12,186 nucleotides of DNA from Phoronis ovalis (Eukaryota; Phoronida; Phoronidae). The position numbers and the translations under genes were made by a program. The DNA lies in the NCBI GenBank assembly GCA_028565635.1, contig JAOXYB010047136.1, forward strand, positions 1-12,186. Reading direction: 5' to 3'. Within the stretch, counting starts at the first letter, position 1; the number at the start of each line of letters is the position of its first letter. Of the stretch, positions 5,401 to 12,186 are shown piece by piece. The notes below the pieces were generated by a model. The model had not been told where the DNA came from. It ran no database searches and saw only the letters and a program-made list of their open reading frames with translations.

Positions 5401-8343
5401 GGACGGTCGCTCAATGCACATGTAATGCCATATTATCAAAAATCAGTCATTTTATTGTGCATAGTTCTACAGTAGGCGCTTTATAAATTGGCCCCTGGTT
5501 GAGAATTATAAACAAGGATGAAAAAAAAATGTGTCGAATACGTCATACAATTTGATCCATTCCCTGTTAGTGTTGATTGTTGGCCAAAATTCTACAGGAA
5601 GGACCAATTTGTAAAATGACAGTAAGATTGAAGTATCATTAAAAATGAACAATGACGTTTTTTCATTCATAATAAATGGACATTAATAGTAAACATTAGC
5701 GGAAGTTAGAAAATTACAACTCAACACCTCTCTCCACGTGGCCACCTGTCTAATCTCAAATTCTCATCTATTACTAAGCAACCGTTACTGTGTTCTAACT
5801 TTTCCACGTAGTTTTGAGGGAGTAATTAGACATATATCATCCGTATGCAAAAGTGTTCCCGACGTTTTGATGCCAGGGATAAGATACCTGTCAACATGAG
5901 TTAGCAATATTTTGATATCTAGAGAGAAATTAGCGGTTTGGCAAAAAACAAACATCTAAGAATTATCTTCCCGTTTTACCTCACTGCATATGCCTGCAGT
6001 ATATTATAATGGTTTGTTTTACAAACAACATCGGTATTCATTTTCAGTTATGTCCACCTACCCAGTAGTGTTCTCCGTCCACAAAAAATACCTTGTGAAC
6101 GTTAGTACATAAACCTTGCATTATTTATCAACATTGTATCTATACATGTTTGGGGTTTACATAAATAATATCATTGACCCTGTATTTAATGGAGAACACT
6201 ACCGACATAGGCTTTTGAGGTGGATGTTCTTCGGCGAGTCAGCTGTACGTTTGCAACCATGCAACCAACGTGTATTTACGGACTTTAATCCCCAAAACCA
6301 AAGCATACACTCCCATATCATTGATACACCGTTACAAACCCGTATTCGACGAAATGTATTTGATCGTTACTTAGGTAGACGGCGTCTCCGTTTTTACGGA
6401 ACACTTCAAACATGAATCGAAAAAATTGCCAATCGCTACTCACCGCACATGGATCCGAGCATTTACACATAGGTCTTCCTTCAACATCAGTAACTAAACC
6501 GAATGGACATTTCTTATGACAGTTTTGTCTGATGTCCTCCCAGGGATCAACTGGCTCATCAGCAGGCATAAACTCTGGTAAAAACTCTATCCTCGGCGCA
6601 AACCTTAACTGGGGAAACTGCATAGCTCTATTTAAATCCAACAAAGCCTAAAAATACAAATAGTCAAACTACATAAATTGAATGGTTCGATTAGTCTGCC
6701 TGCGTTTCAAATTGTTCTTTATACACATAACCGGACATAACTGTCTAACTGTATCCATAGTTATTATAAAGCAAGGAATGCAGATGCTAGAATCCCGTTT
6801 ATAGGGCAGAGTTTACTACTGTAACTAAGGTAAACAGAAGATATTTATTTACTAAAGAAATACTTTTCGTCAAATTTACACAGATAAAAAGTACACGTCT
6901 AAACTTTCGCAAATGTTAATGAGACCAGCAAAGAGATTTTAATGAAGCCATTTCATTATAGCTTGACTTTTCCTCGTTGTTTGTGCTGCATTAAAAATAG
7001 TATCATTAAATTAAATTAGTTTTGGCTATTTTCCTTTAGTTCACTTAATTTATTAAATTACGCAAAACGGTCTTTGGCCCGATGATACATGGAGAGATTG
7101 CCTTGGAACGTACAACGTACCTAGTATTGTCAACAATCCAAAATTTATATTAAGTTAACAAGGATACTGGAATTATTCCAATCTTATTCCAGGGTAAATG
7201 TTATTTAAGGTCAAAAAAAGTAATTGAGTTTACATGCCTTGAAAAATAAACCATTTCACCGGCCTGTAAACTAATTGGATATACCTTCAGTTATTTTTAC
7301 AACTACTTACTTTAATAGAATACAAAATCCTGCGAAAACAACCACTTCTATATTTAAAAGAGGCATTGTCAAAAATATTGCCGATGGGGGTTTAGTGTCA
7401 TATATTAGTTAAAAGATTACCATACCAATACGTCTACAGTGATTTACTTGGGATACAAATTCTGCCGAGTATATAACAATATGCAGTGTAAGAATGATGT
7501 CTTCGCTTTCGTCCCTTTTTTTGTTTCCTTCTAAAACAAACTGATCGATTCGTTAGTTTTATACTACCGTTTCTAAATAACCAAGGAAGCAATTTGCTAC
7601 AAGTCTATATATGAATATAACAAAATGGTATGCAATACTCCTAAAACCAAACAAAAATAAACGAATTAAGCTTATAGCGTGTTTTGATGAAAATTGAAAC
7701 TTAGATAATTAAGAAGCAGAATATCATTTCAAATGTTTCAAGCCTCAATATGAGTATTACATCAACCTATATACATTGAATTAGCCGATATATTTGTTAA
7801 GGCTGATCCACGGCTATTATTCAAAATATCAAAATGAGCAAATACCACAAAACGAAATTAGCAGTTAGAAGAAAATTCTTGGAGGATAGTTTGCAAATCA
7901 TAGATTTTAACTTTCACAAATTATGGGTTTAGAGTGTGCGAATGTCACTTCCGTGGGGTCAAAATAGCAAGTTGCATCACTGCTTAAACTATCTATTTGT
8001 TCCGCTAACAAACAAGGTATGTTAAACTATTTATAAACTCCCGGAAAAACTGTTTAGGCTACCTGACACAGGTACATGAACACAGACAGGAAAATCCTAG
8101 CATAGTTTACCTGTGTAGCCTTGTAATCTTATATAGCGGAGATAAATAAAGGCTTTGGTCTAGCAGAAGCAGGATAAACAAAGGCTTAAAAATAGACTCT
8201 GATAGCATTGTGCAGGTTGTAAAAAGTTACGAGTGTCTCCACTGCTAATTTAAATCCGAATAACCGCTACCGATATATTATCCTAAAATAAATCTTACCA
8301 TGAGCATTGCTAATAATTGTAAGATCCTTATTCCTGATTCCAT
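2166..8343 (-). CDS. Five-exon secreted antistasin-Kunitz-Cys-rich multidomain protein (join 8343-8299, 6647-6444, 4647-4557, 3439-3245, 2446-2166)
   Basis: The joined exons encode 271 residues plus a TGA stop (816 nt). Layout by residue: signal peptide about 1-23; acidic/Pro-rich spacer to 57; antistasin-like core 58-82; six-Cys DPC module 82-112; Kunitz domain 118-171; basic linker to about 219; eight-Cys module 220-268. There are 24 cysteines, an even number that fits an extracellular disulfide-bonded protein. No transmembrane segment follows the signal peptide. The start is fixed by an in-frame TAA three codons upstream and a good initiation context (A at -3, G at +4). Introns are 1651, 1796, 1117 and 798 bp, with phases 0, 0, 1 and 1. 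Known for the families: antistasin and Kunitz domains are serine-protease inhibitors, and such mosaics occur in secreted and shell-matrix proteins of molluscs. Inferred here: a secreted inhibitor or matrix protein whose target cannot be read from sequence. It is not a recognised named gene. Confidence 0.85.
2888..2895. promoter_or_regulatory. Perfect CRE palindrome TGACGTCA in intron 4
   Basis: The full 8-bp cAMP-response element consensus is present inside a local CpG-rich stretch of the intron. It may be an intronic regulatory site bound by CREB/ATF proteins, or part of an inserted repeat. It is a single short motif with no other support. Confidence 0.3.
3063..3145 (+). repeat. 13-bp direct repeat ACTTTTGATAACG
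   Basis: Exact copies lie at 3063-3075 and 3133-3145, 70 bp apart, at the edge of the CpG-rich segment of intron 4. They could mark the end of an old insertion. The intervening sequence is not a second repeat unit. Confidence 0.4.
3245..3439 (-). CDS. Exon 4: Kunitz/BPTI domain
   Basis: The acceptor is a T-rich tract ending in CTTTATAG before 3439. The donor is AAAAG|GTAAAA at 3244. Both ends are phase 1, the usual layout of a shuffled Kunitz exon. The six Cys are at residues 118, 131, 147, 153, 167 and 171. Recognisable Kunitz landmarks are RRYYYDAK after Cys2, the Phe before Cys4 (CRKFVGC), GNNF, and the C-x3-C end. Intervals between cysteines are 12, 15, 5, 13 and 3, against 8, 15, 7, 12 and 3 in BPTI. 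The P1 position, directly after Cys2, is Asp132, where trypsin-type inhibitors have Lys or Arg. The Tyr-Gly pair normally before the Gly-Cys4 is missing. The domain ends in a basic tail KKPLRK. If intron 4 is retained, nine more codons lead to a TAA at 3218-3216. Confidence 0.92.
3440..4556 (-). other. Intron 3 (phase 1)
   Basis: It begins GTAATG and ends in a T-rich tract with CTTTATAG. It separates the six-cysteine module from the Kunitz domain. It contains MITE copy B (3713-3872). An 84-codon minus-strand open frame at 4051-4305 shows no domain pattern and no matching splice phase, so I treat the rest as plain intron. Confidence 0.8.
3713..3872 (+). mobile_element. MITE copy B (same family as 6067-6200), intron 3
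   Basis: Termini AGTGTTCTCCA and TGGAGAACACT are perfect inverted repeats, and the 160-bp interior aligns with copy A in the same orientation. It carries about 20 extra bases near the left end and about 14 near the right end that copy A lacks. The left flank has TA; the right reads TG then TA, so the target duplication looks decayed. Two copies about 2.3 kb apart, in neighbouring introns of one gene, show a repeated family in this genome. Confidence 0.72.
4557..4647 (-). CDS. Exon 3: six-cysteine DPC module
   Basis: A 91-nt micro-exon: acceptor CTTCCTTTCCAG before 4647, donor AGAG|GTAATG at 4556. Read in phase 0 from exon 2 it encodes residues 84-113 plus the first base of an Asp codon (residue 114) completed by exon 4. 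Cysteines are at 87, 93, 101, 106 and 112. With Cys82 of exon 2 the pattern is DPC-x4-C-x2-G-x2-C-x7-C-x4-C-x5-C, a repeat often seen next to antistasin and Kunitz domains in lophotrochozoan secreted proteins (family knowledge, from memory). The exon enters in phase 0 and leaves in phase 1, exactly what is needed to join exon 2 to the Kunitz exon, which otherwise would not be in frame. A possible N-glycosylation site NKT lies at residues 96-98. Confidence 0.87.
5468..5624. mobile_element. Possible second MITE type in intron 2
   Basis: The left end TACAGTAGGCGCTTTATAAATTGG and the complement of the right end TACTGTCATTTTACAAATTGG share an imperfect terminal inverted repeat, each starting with TA. 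The enclosed 157 bp have no open frame of note. The pattern fits a degenerate Tc1/mariner-type MITE with TA duplication. The arms differ at several positions and only one copy is present here, so this is tentative. Confidence 0.35.
6067..6200 (+). mobile_element. MITE copy A (TIR AGTGTTCTCC), intron 2
   Basis: It is bounded by AGTGTTCTCC at the left and its complement GGAGAACACT at the right, with TA on both sides if the terminal A is counted as target site (TA-GTGTTCTCC ... GGAGAACAC-TA). It is 134 bp with no coding capacity. The interior matches copy B at 3713-3872, for example CATTATTTATCAACATT against TATTATTTATCAGCATT, and AAATAATATCATTG in both. A TA target suggests a Tc1/mariner-type source transposase supplied from elsewhere in the genome. 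The source element is not identified. Confidence 0.72.
6444..6647 (-). CDS. Exon 2: end of signal peptide, spacer and antistasin-like core
   Basis: The acceptor is a T-rich tract ending in TTTTTAG before 6647. The donor is GCG|GTGAGT with the intron starting at 6443. Both borders are phase 0 and the exon gives 68 residues (16-83). It finishes the signal peptide with ALLDLNRA, then has a spacer rich in Pro, Glu and Asp, then an antistasin-like motif with Cys at residues 58, 62, 76, 78 and 82. The core runs CPFGLVTDVEGRPMCKC followed by SDPC. The usual family pattern is C-P-x-G-x-x-x-D-x-x-G-C-P-x-C-x-C. Here the Cys after the Gly is Arg (residue 73). The closing DPC appears to be the first cysteine of the next module, which continues in exon 3. 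Identification as antistasin-like is from the motif only. Confidence 0.87.
6648..8298 (-). other. Intron 1 (phase 0)
   Basis: It begins GTAAGA and ends in a T-rich tract with TTTTTAG. It separates the first half of the signal peptide from the rest of the protein. I saw no further cysteine-rich exon on either strand. It contains an imperfect inverted repeat at 8057-8120, a pair of similar 16-bp words (GATAAATAAAGGCTTT at 8141 and GATAAACAAAGGCTTA at 8173, 32 bp apart), and a palindromic CTGGAAT/ATTCCAG pair near 7167-7192. Confidence 0.75.
8057..8120. repeat. Imperfect 64-bp inverted repeat in intron 1
   Basis: The left arm GGCTACCTGACACAGGTA (8057-8074) matches the complement of the right arm TACCTGTGTAGCC (8108-8120), with a 5-base insertion in the left arm. 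The 33 bases between are not self-complementary. It could be a very small foldback element or a structured intron segment. No target-site duplication is obvious. Confidence 0.4.
8299..8343 (-). CDS. Exon 1: start codon and first half of signal peptide
   Basis: Fifteen codons beginning MESGIRILQLLAMLM and ending at a donor ATG|GTAAGA (intron starts at 8298), phase 0. With the first codons of exon 2 it forms a typical signal peptide: short n-region with one Arg, hydrophobic core LQLLAMLMALL, and a likely cleavage site after the Asn-Arg-Ala at residues 21-23. An in-frame TAA at 8352-8350 excludes an upstream start on the unspliced transcript, and the ATG context ACAATGG is strong. The exon is too short to be found by ORF length. 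It was identified by the ATG, the hydrophobic run, the donor and the phase match with exon 2. An extra 5' non-coding exon further upstream cannot be excluded. Confidence 0.78.
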
Positions 8344-8536
8344 TGTGTCTTAAAATAGTTTTTCGTAATCCTTGCTGTATAATGTTTTTAAGTTTGTTAA
8401 TCTGCACCGCTGCTGACTAAATTTATATAATTTTATAACCCAGCTTTTTATGAGTTTGAAATACGTTGTACGTTATGAGACCCTTGCTCACTGTCCGACT
8501 ACTTTACATCATCTGGTGAAGCAGCTGATCGCGTTT

Positions 8537-8545
8537 CTTTATATA
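8537..8545 (-). promoter_or_regulatory. Candidate TATA box of the Kunitz gene
   Basis: The minus strand reads TATATAAAG, which fits the TATA consensus, about 195 bp upstream of the ATG. It would place transcription start near 8510 and give a 5' UTR of roughly 165 nt. A second AT-rich candidate (TATAAAAT and TATATAAAT, 8437-8421) lies about 80 bp upstream of the ATG and would give a much shorter leader. In AT-rich DNA either may be chance. The choice is open. Confidence 0.35.
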
Positions 8546-8713
8546 GCAGATTCGCATGCAGCAGGAATGTGAATAACAAAACAGGATATTGTGAAATGTG
8601 AGCACACGCACCCACGTTGTATTCATATGGAATGCCTTTTGTTCCGCCTCTGCACTACATCGTCATGGTTACACATATTACACATGCCATACATATTTTT
8701 GAAATCGTCTATG

Positions 8714-8769
8714 ATTGGTTAATGACATCATGTGCAGCAGACAGTAATAGCGAAACCAATTTTGATTGG
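8714..8769. promoter_or_regulatory. CCAAT-box cluster with a CCAAT/ATTGG palindrome
   Basis: Three CCAAT cores fall in 56 bp: ATTGG at 8714-8718, CCAAT at 8756-8760 and ATTGG at 8765-8769. The last two form the inverted pair CCAATTTTGATTGG. A CRE/AP-1-like TGACATCA lies between them, near 8724. The cluster is about 170-225 bp upstream of the better TATA box, somewhat farther than usual for CCAAT boxes. Such short motifs are weak evidence on their own. The clustering and symmetry are what make them worth listing. Confidence 0.3.
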
Positions 8770-9404
8770 CAGACAGGATTTTGAGTGTCTGCCCAATTCG
8801 AACACTTGGCATTTTACAAAGTATTTAGGAAAACTCTGATTGACTGGTTAAAAGTAAGATTATATTTGCATATCACCTATGCCTTTATATTCGTCATCAA
8901 GGTGAAGGACAACTACGAACAGGTACTTGTGGGTTTTAAAAACGGTTCCACCATGGAGTTATTAATTAACGCTTCTCCAACAATACCAAAAAAAATTCAA
9001 CACATTTCGTTTCCATGGTAATCTCAGATAAATTTACATCCGAGGGTTTAACTAATAGTTTACCCGCCTATGCATAAATAGACAATACAGTTCTGGAATT
9101 TCCTATGTATTACTATTGTTTGTAATAAATAACAAGAAGAATTTCTTGTAATGCTAACAAGATGAGTGCTCCGCCTAAGAATTGAAATATGTACCAAACA
9201 CATGCCTCAAAACGTGGGTCATAACCTCATCTTGTGAAATATTGCGCAATGGTTGTCAGTGTTGTAAAATGAAATTTGAAAAACGATCCGATGAAGTTGC
9301 CGGATAAAGATTTAATGAACATCCAATTTAAATTTTGATCGATACATTTCATATATTACACAACCCCATTAAAAACGAAAATAATAAATGATTGTGGTCG
9401 GCGC

Positions 9405-9430
9405 GGTCAAAGGTTAAGGGTCAAAGGTTA
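9405..9430 (+). promoter_or_regulatory. Two tandem DR1-type nuclear-receptor sites
   Basis: The 12-bp word GGTCAAAGGTTA occurs exactly at 9405-9416 and again at 9419-9430, offset 14 bp. Each copy is a direct repeat of the nuclear-receptor half-site (GGTCA, then A, then AGGTTA), the DR1 spacing bound by HNF4, RXR dimers and COUP-TF type receptors. The pair lies about 1.06 kb upstream of the minus-strand ATG, so it could be a distal element of that gene, or of an unseen neighbour. The sequence match is direct; the regulatory role is inferred. Confidence 0.45.
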
Positions 9431-11291
9431 ACTGCCTTTCAAATATAGTAGTGATGTATTTGATGTATCTGATTCAATCTAGGTAAAACATACGATGTTA
9501 AAATTATGCAAAATAGTGGATTTTACAAAGATGTCTGTGTTACGTAACCTGAAAACAAATAAAATAGAATATAAACAAAACAAGCTGCTTATTATTATAA
9601 GCGAATAGTAAAAATATTTCATTTTGTAAGGATATTCAGTTGAAAATTGTGTAGAAGATAAGATTTCTGTAGCTAAAAAGCACATAACATATAACGAAAA
9701 TACGCTATTAAATTATACCACGTATTTACAAGAAGAATTAAAGAAAATGATAAACGTGTTTTCAAATTTACTTGCACCACTTTAAACACACTGTAATTTG
9801 CTTCCTATTTTCAAGGATTACAAGCACTGTTGGAAAACTGATAATGTGAATTCCTGTTGTGGCGTGGTTGTTGATATACAAATAGATCTGGCTGAACGTT
9901 ATAACAGATTTTCATTCATAAATTCATGCACTATCCATCATAGTAAACTTGTAACCGTTGAGATCTTTGACAGCTGATTAGTGTATTTTTGGCAAGCACT
10001 TAACAGTAATATATGCTGAAGTATTCGTAACTATACATTCGTTTTATTGTTACATATGACACATAACTTTCTATTTCTGTCCATCCTCAAGACAATTGGG
10101 CGTACATTCGAAGTGACATATCAGTGGAGTATCTACGAATAATCTGGATAAACTTTCCGTGACATATCCAACTTCAACTACGCGATTCGTTGTCGGTGCG
10201 TCTTTTTTATTATAACGCAACCCGAAACATATATGTATCAATCTGCATTTTTATGTGTTTATATATAATACTTATATTTTTTTATTTTTAAAATTAAAAG
10301 GGATTCATGCTGACAAATCAAAAGTCAGTTAGCACATTTTGTTATACGATATACAACCGTATTTGAAGCATATTTGTACGAGCTATCATGAATGTGCAAT
10401 GCATAATTTAGGGCGTTACCGGAATACAGGTAAAGTACAAACTGTAATTCAACCTTGACATGTTTAAAAACAGTACAAATATAAATATTAGAGGAATGAT
10501 TTCATACACGGAATTTCAACAATGTGCTATATATAGAAGCACAAAGTTTAAGCCACCTTATCATTTTCTATTTACATAAGAGTATTTACCCCAAAAAAGT
10601 CCTATACAGAATGCAATAATGTGTGTGGTGTAGTAAAGTGTTCAAAAATAAGCTAAGAAAATTCTCAGGTGCTACATCGTGCAAATGGACCGTACAGCTA
10701 CATTCCTATGCACAGCGTTATTCTCGGCTTTTAATGATTGGCATGAAATTCCACAGGTGGAATCCAGAAATGTTCTGGATCTGGTGATTCATAAGGAATA
10801 GTAGTAGCATGAATTAGGTTGCATTCTTGCGGTTGGAATTCTTTCTGACGTTCTCGCACAGTTGTCTCACTCTAAGAGACCCGATGATAAACCTAATTTA
10901 ATAAGGAGTGATACAATAAGATTTATTTTTGTCTGCAAACCACTTTGTTCGGTTTTGGGTTTGGCCGTGTACACATCTTTTGTTAGGCGCCAGTGTATTT
11001 CTCATACCGGGAGTTTTAAGGTTAAAAGTTTAGTAGCATGGAAAAAGTCTTACGATAATTTTTCTCTTATTTGTTTAGAATATAAAGTCACGTAAGGTTG
11101 TTCGCCAGATTGTTTGAACATGCATTTTTACAGAACCACGTGATCAATTCCTGTTTTAAGAAAGCAAGTCTTGATCAAAAACTGAGCAAGGAAGTCGTTC
11201 TTTATATTTTAAGCGGTTTTAAGGCCGCTCTTTATATTATTTCCATAGTCTGTTAATATGTAGTGTCACCAGAAATGTATTCTGCAATTTG
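9431..11291. other. Long region without a supported gene
   Basis: It is AT-rich throughout. A 68-codon minus-strand frame at 9479-9685 contains a Tyr/Ile/Phe-rich hydrophobic run that AT-rich DNA gives readily. A 46-codon minus frame at 10871-10731 has protein-like composition and is discussed as a finding. A hairpin AGCGG/CCGCT lies at 11212-11229. No RNA gene or repeat family member was recognised. Confidence 0.5.
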
Positions 11292-11705
11292 TTTAACTAA
11301 TGGGATACTAATGGCCAGTGAAAACACCGGGGGATCCTTCTCAAAGCCTTATTTACCACAGGGTACACCATTCTTGTTGGATATTTACTACAGGGTATAT
11401 TTTTCAAACAATACTCGTTTACCACAGGGTGAATTTCTTGGAAAACGCATTTACGACCGGTTCGTAAATTTTCCCATGTTTATTTACCAAAAAGTATATA
11501 ATTTACAAGTGAATTTTACACTTGGCATCTATTTCGGAAGACATATTTACAACAAGGTATATTTTTAATGTTTTTTCATTTCCGATAGGGCATATTGTTG
11601 GTGACCTTTATTTACTACAGGGTCAGGGTTTTTACCCTGGGCCGTACACCCCTACCAACTTTTTTGCTGTCAAGTACCCCCGGGGTGAAAACGTTATAAC
11701 CCGAC
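11292..11705 (+). repeat. Diverged tandem array, period about 32 bp, about 13 units
   Basis: A word like TTTACYACAGGGTATATTTT recurs with starts at 11352, 11384, 11418, 11450, 11483, 11515, 11546, 11579, 11611, 11643 (weak) and 11674 (weak), and probably at 11321 and 11292 before them. Steps are 31-34 bp within 11321-11674. Units are strongly diverged; the best kept part is TTTAC-x-ACAGGGT, clearest at 11352, 11384, 11418 and 11611. Since 32 is not a multiple of 3, the 101-codon plus-strand open frame across it is unlikely to be a repeat protein. It is an old minisatellite, possibly from inside a transposon. Confidence 0.68.
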
Positions 11706-12186
11706 GACTATGAATATAAAATAAGATACTATTCAGCTAAATTAGTAATGTTTGAATAATTATCCACTCTTCTAAAAATTCTAAAAGCTGAATCAATTAG
11801 TTTTCAATTTTCAGTACTTTAAAGTTAAGCTTTTCACAATCATCACGACCAAAAGTACTATTTTCATTGATACAGAGAAAAATTGCCCATACTCTAGATA
11901 CCCTCGAGCACAGTGTCGATAGCAAAGTCTTAAATTACAAGCAATTAGAAACGAAAAACTTGTCACTTTTATTTGAACAATAAATTGGATTATAAGGTAA
12001 TAGTATACTACTCATGTGTATCTATAATTTTCTATATAGTAAAACACCCAGCATTTTATGTAGCATCCGGAAGGTCCAATAACGCCTTCTGTGTGTGCAG
12101 GTGTGAAGAAGTTAATGATTGACATTTGTAAAGAATTTCACTGCTTCAAAATCTTTGCACCTGAATGTCACCTGTGAAGCAAAAAA
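11706..12186. other. Window end, no supported gene
   Basis: The last 130 bases contain acceptor-like sequences on both strands, each followed by a short open frame (plus 12064-12177, 37 codons with four Cys; minus 12171-12112, 19 codons). A minus-strand AATAAA near 11967 would suit the latter. They contradict each other, and neither can be supported from one window edge. Confidence 0.4.

Larger units (their letters stand above)
4648..6443 (-). other. Intron 2 (phase 0)
   Basis: It begins with a consensus GTGAGT and ends CTTCCTTTCCAG. It splits the six-cysteine module directly after its first cysteine (DPC-A). It holds one copy of the miniature inverted-repeat element (6067-6200) and a second possible one (5468-5624). 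I saw no additional exon of suitable phase. Confidence 0.8.
8344..9404. other. 5' region of the Kunitz gene
   Basis: It contains the presumed 5' UTR, TATA candidates and the CCAAT cluster. A plus-strand open frame at 8785-9021 (78 codons, starting at GTG) includes a good-looking CCACCATGG context at 8949-8957, but the frame from that ATG is only 23 codons, has no recognisable features, and is treated as chance. Confidence 0.5.

Noticed and set aside
6116-6415. 99-codon plus-strand frame
   Set aside because: It starts inside MITE copy A and runs through intron sequence; no domain is seen.
8785-9021. 78-codon plus-strand frame with a CCACCATGG context and an internal GTAAGA
   Set aside because: The good ATG leaves only 23 codons, the composition fits AT-rich chance, and no acceptor or domain supports an exon.
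9479-9685. 68-codon minus-strand frame with a signal-peptide-like hydrophobic run
   Set aside because: Ile/Phe/Tyr/Leu-rich runs arise readily from AT-rich DNA, and there is no convincing donor or further exon.
11263-11568. 101-codon plus-strand frame with recurring Tyr/Gly patterns across the tandem array
   Set aside because: The repeat period averages 32 bp, so the frame shifts from unit to unit; the apparent 11-residue rhythm follows from units that happen to be 33 bp, and no other coding sign exists.
11292-11705. CRISPR-like reading of the 32-bp periodic array
   Set aside because: Units are contiguous diverged repeats with no conserved repeat/unique spacer alternation, and the window is an animal genome.

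Overview
This is animal (metazoan) nuclear DNA. It is AT-rich, has low coding density, holds introns with canonical GT..AG borders, and carries short non-autonomous transposon copies. The protein modules (antistasin-like, Kunitz, and an eight-cysteine module with a C-x-x-C core) occur together mainly in secreted proteins of molluscs and other lophotrochozoans. A mollusc, perhaps a bivalve, is my best guess, but it is an inference from domain content and not proved by the sequence.

The only gene I can support lies on the minus strand, from about 8545 (TATA-like box) to about 1665 (poly(A) region). It splits into five coding exons: 8343-8299, 6647-6444, 4647-4557, 3439-3245 and 2446-2166. All four introns start with GT and end with AG, the four acceptors follow pyrimidine-rich tracts, and the intron phases (0, 0, 1, 1) fit at every junction. 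The product is 271 residues with 24 cysteines: a signal peptide, an acidic/proline spacer, an antistasin-like core, a six-cysteine DPC module, a Kunitz (BPTI) domain, a basic linker and a C-terminal eight-cysteine module. It reads as a secreted, disulfide-rich protein of the protease-inhibitor type. The Kunitz reactive-site residue is Asp and its loops have unusual lengths, so ordinary trypsin-type inhibition is doubtful.

Region by region: 1-1664 is non-coding or unassigned, with a 19-bp direct repeat at 715-787 and small hairpins near 1620-1750. 1665-2165 is the probable 3' UTR. 2166-8343 is the gene; introns 2 and 3 each hold one copy of the same miniature inverted-repeat element (6067-6200 and 3713-3872), intron 2 holds a second possible MITE (5468-5624), and intron 4 holds a CpG-rich stretch with a perfect CRE. 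8344-9430 is the upstream region, with TATA and CCAAT elements and, about 1 kb upstream, two perfect tandem DR1-type nuclear-receptor sites. 9431-11290 shows no convincing gene. 11292-11705 is a strongly diverged tandem array with a period near 32 bp. 11706-12186 shows nothing firm.

Open frames of 40-100 codons are common by chance at this base composition, so I accepted coding sequence only where splice sites, phase and domain pattern agreed.
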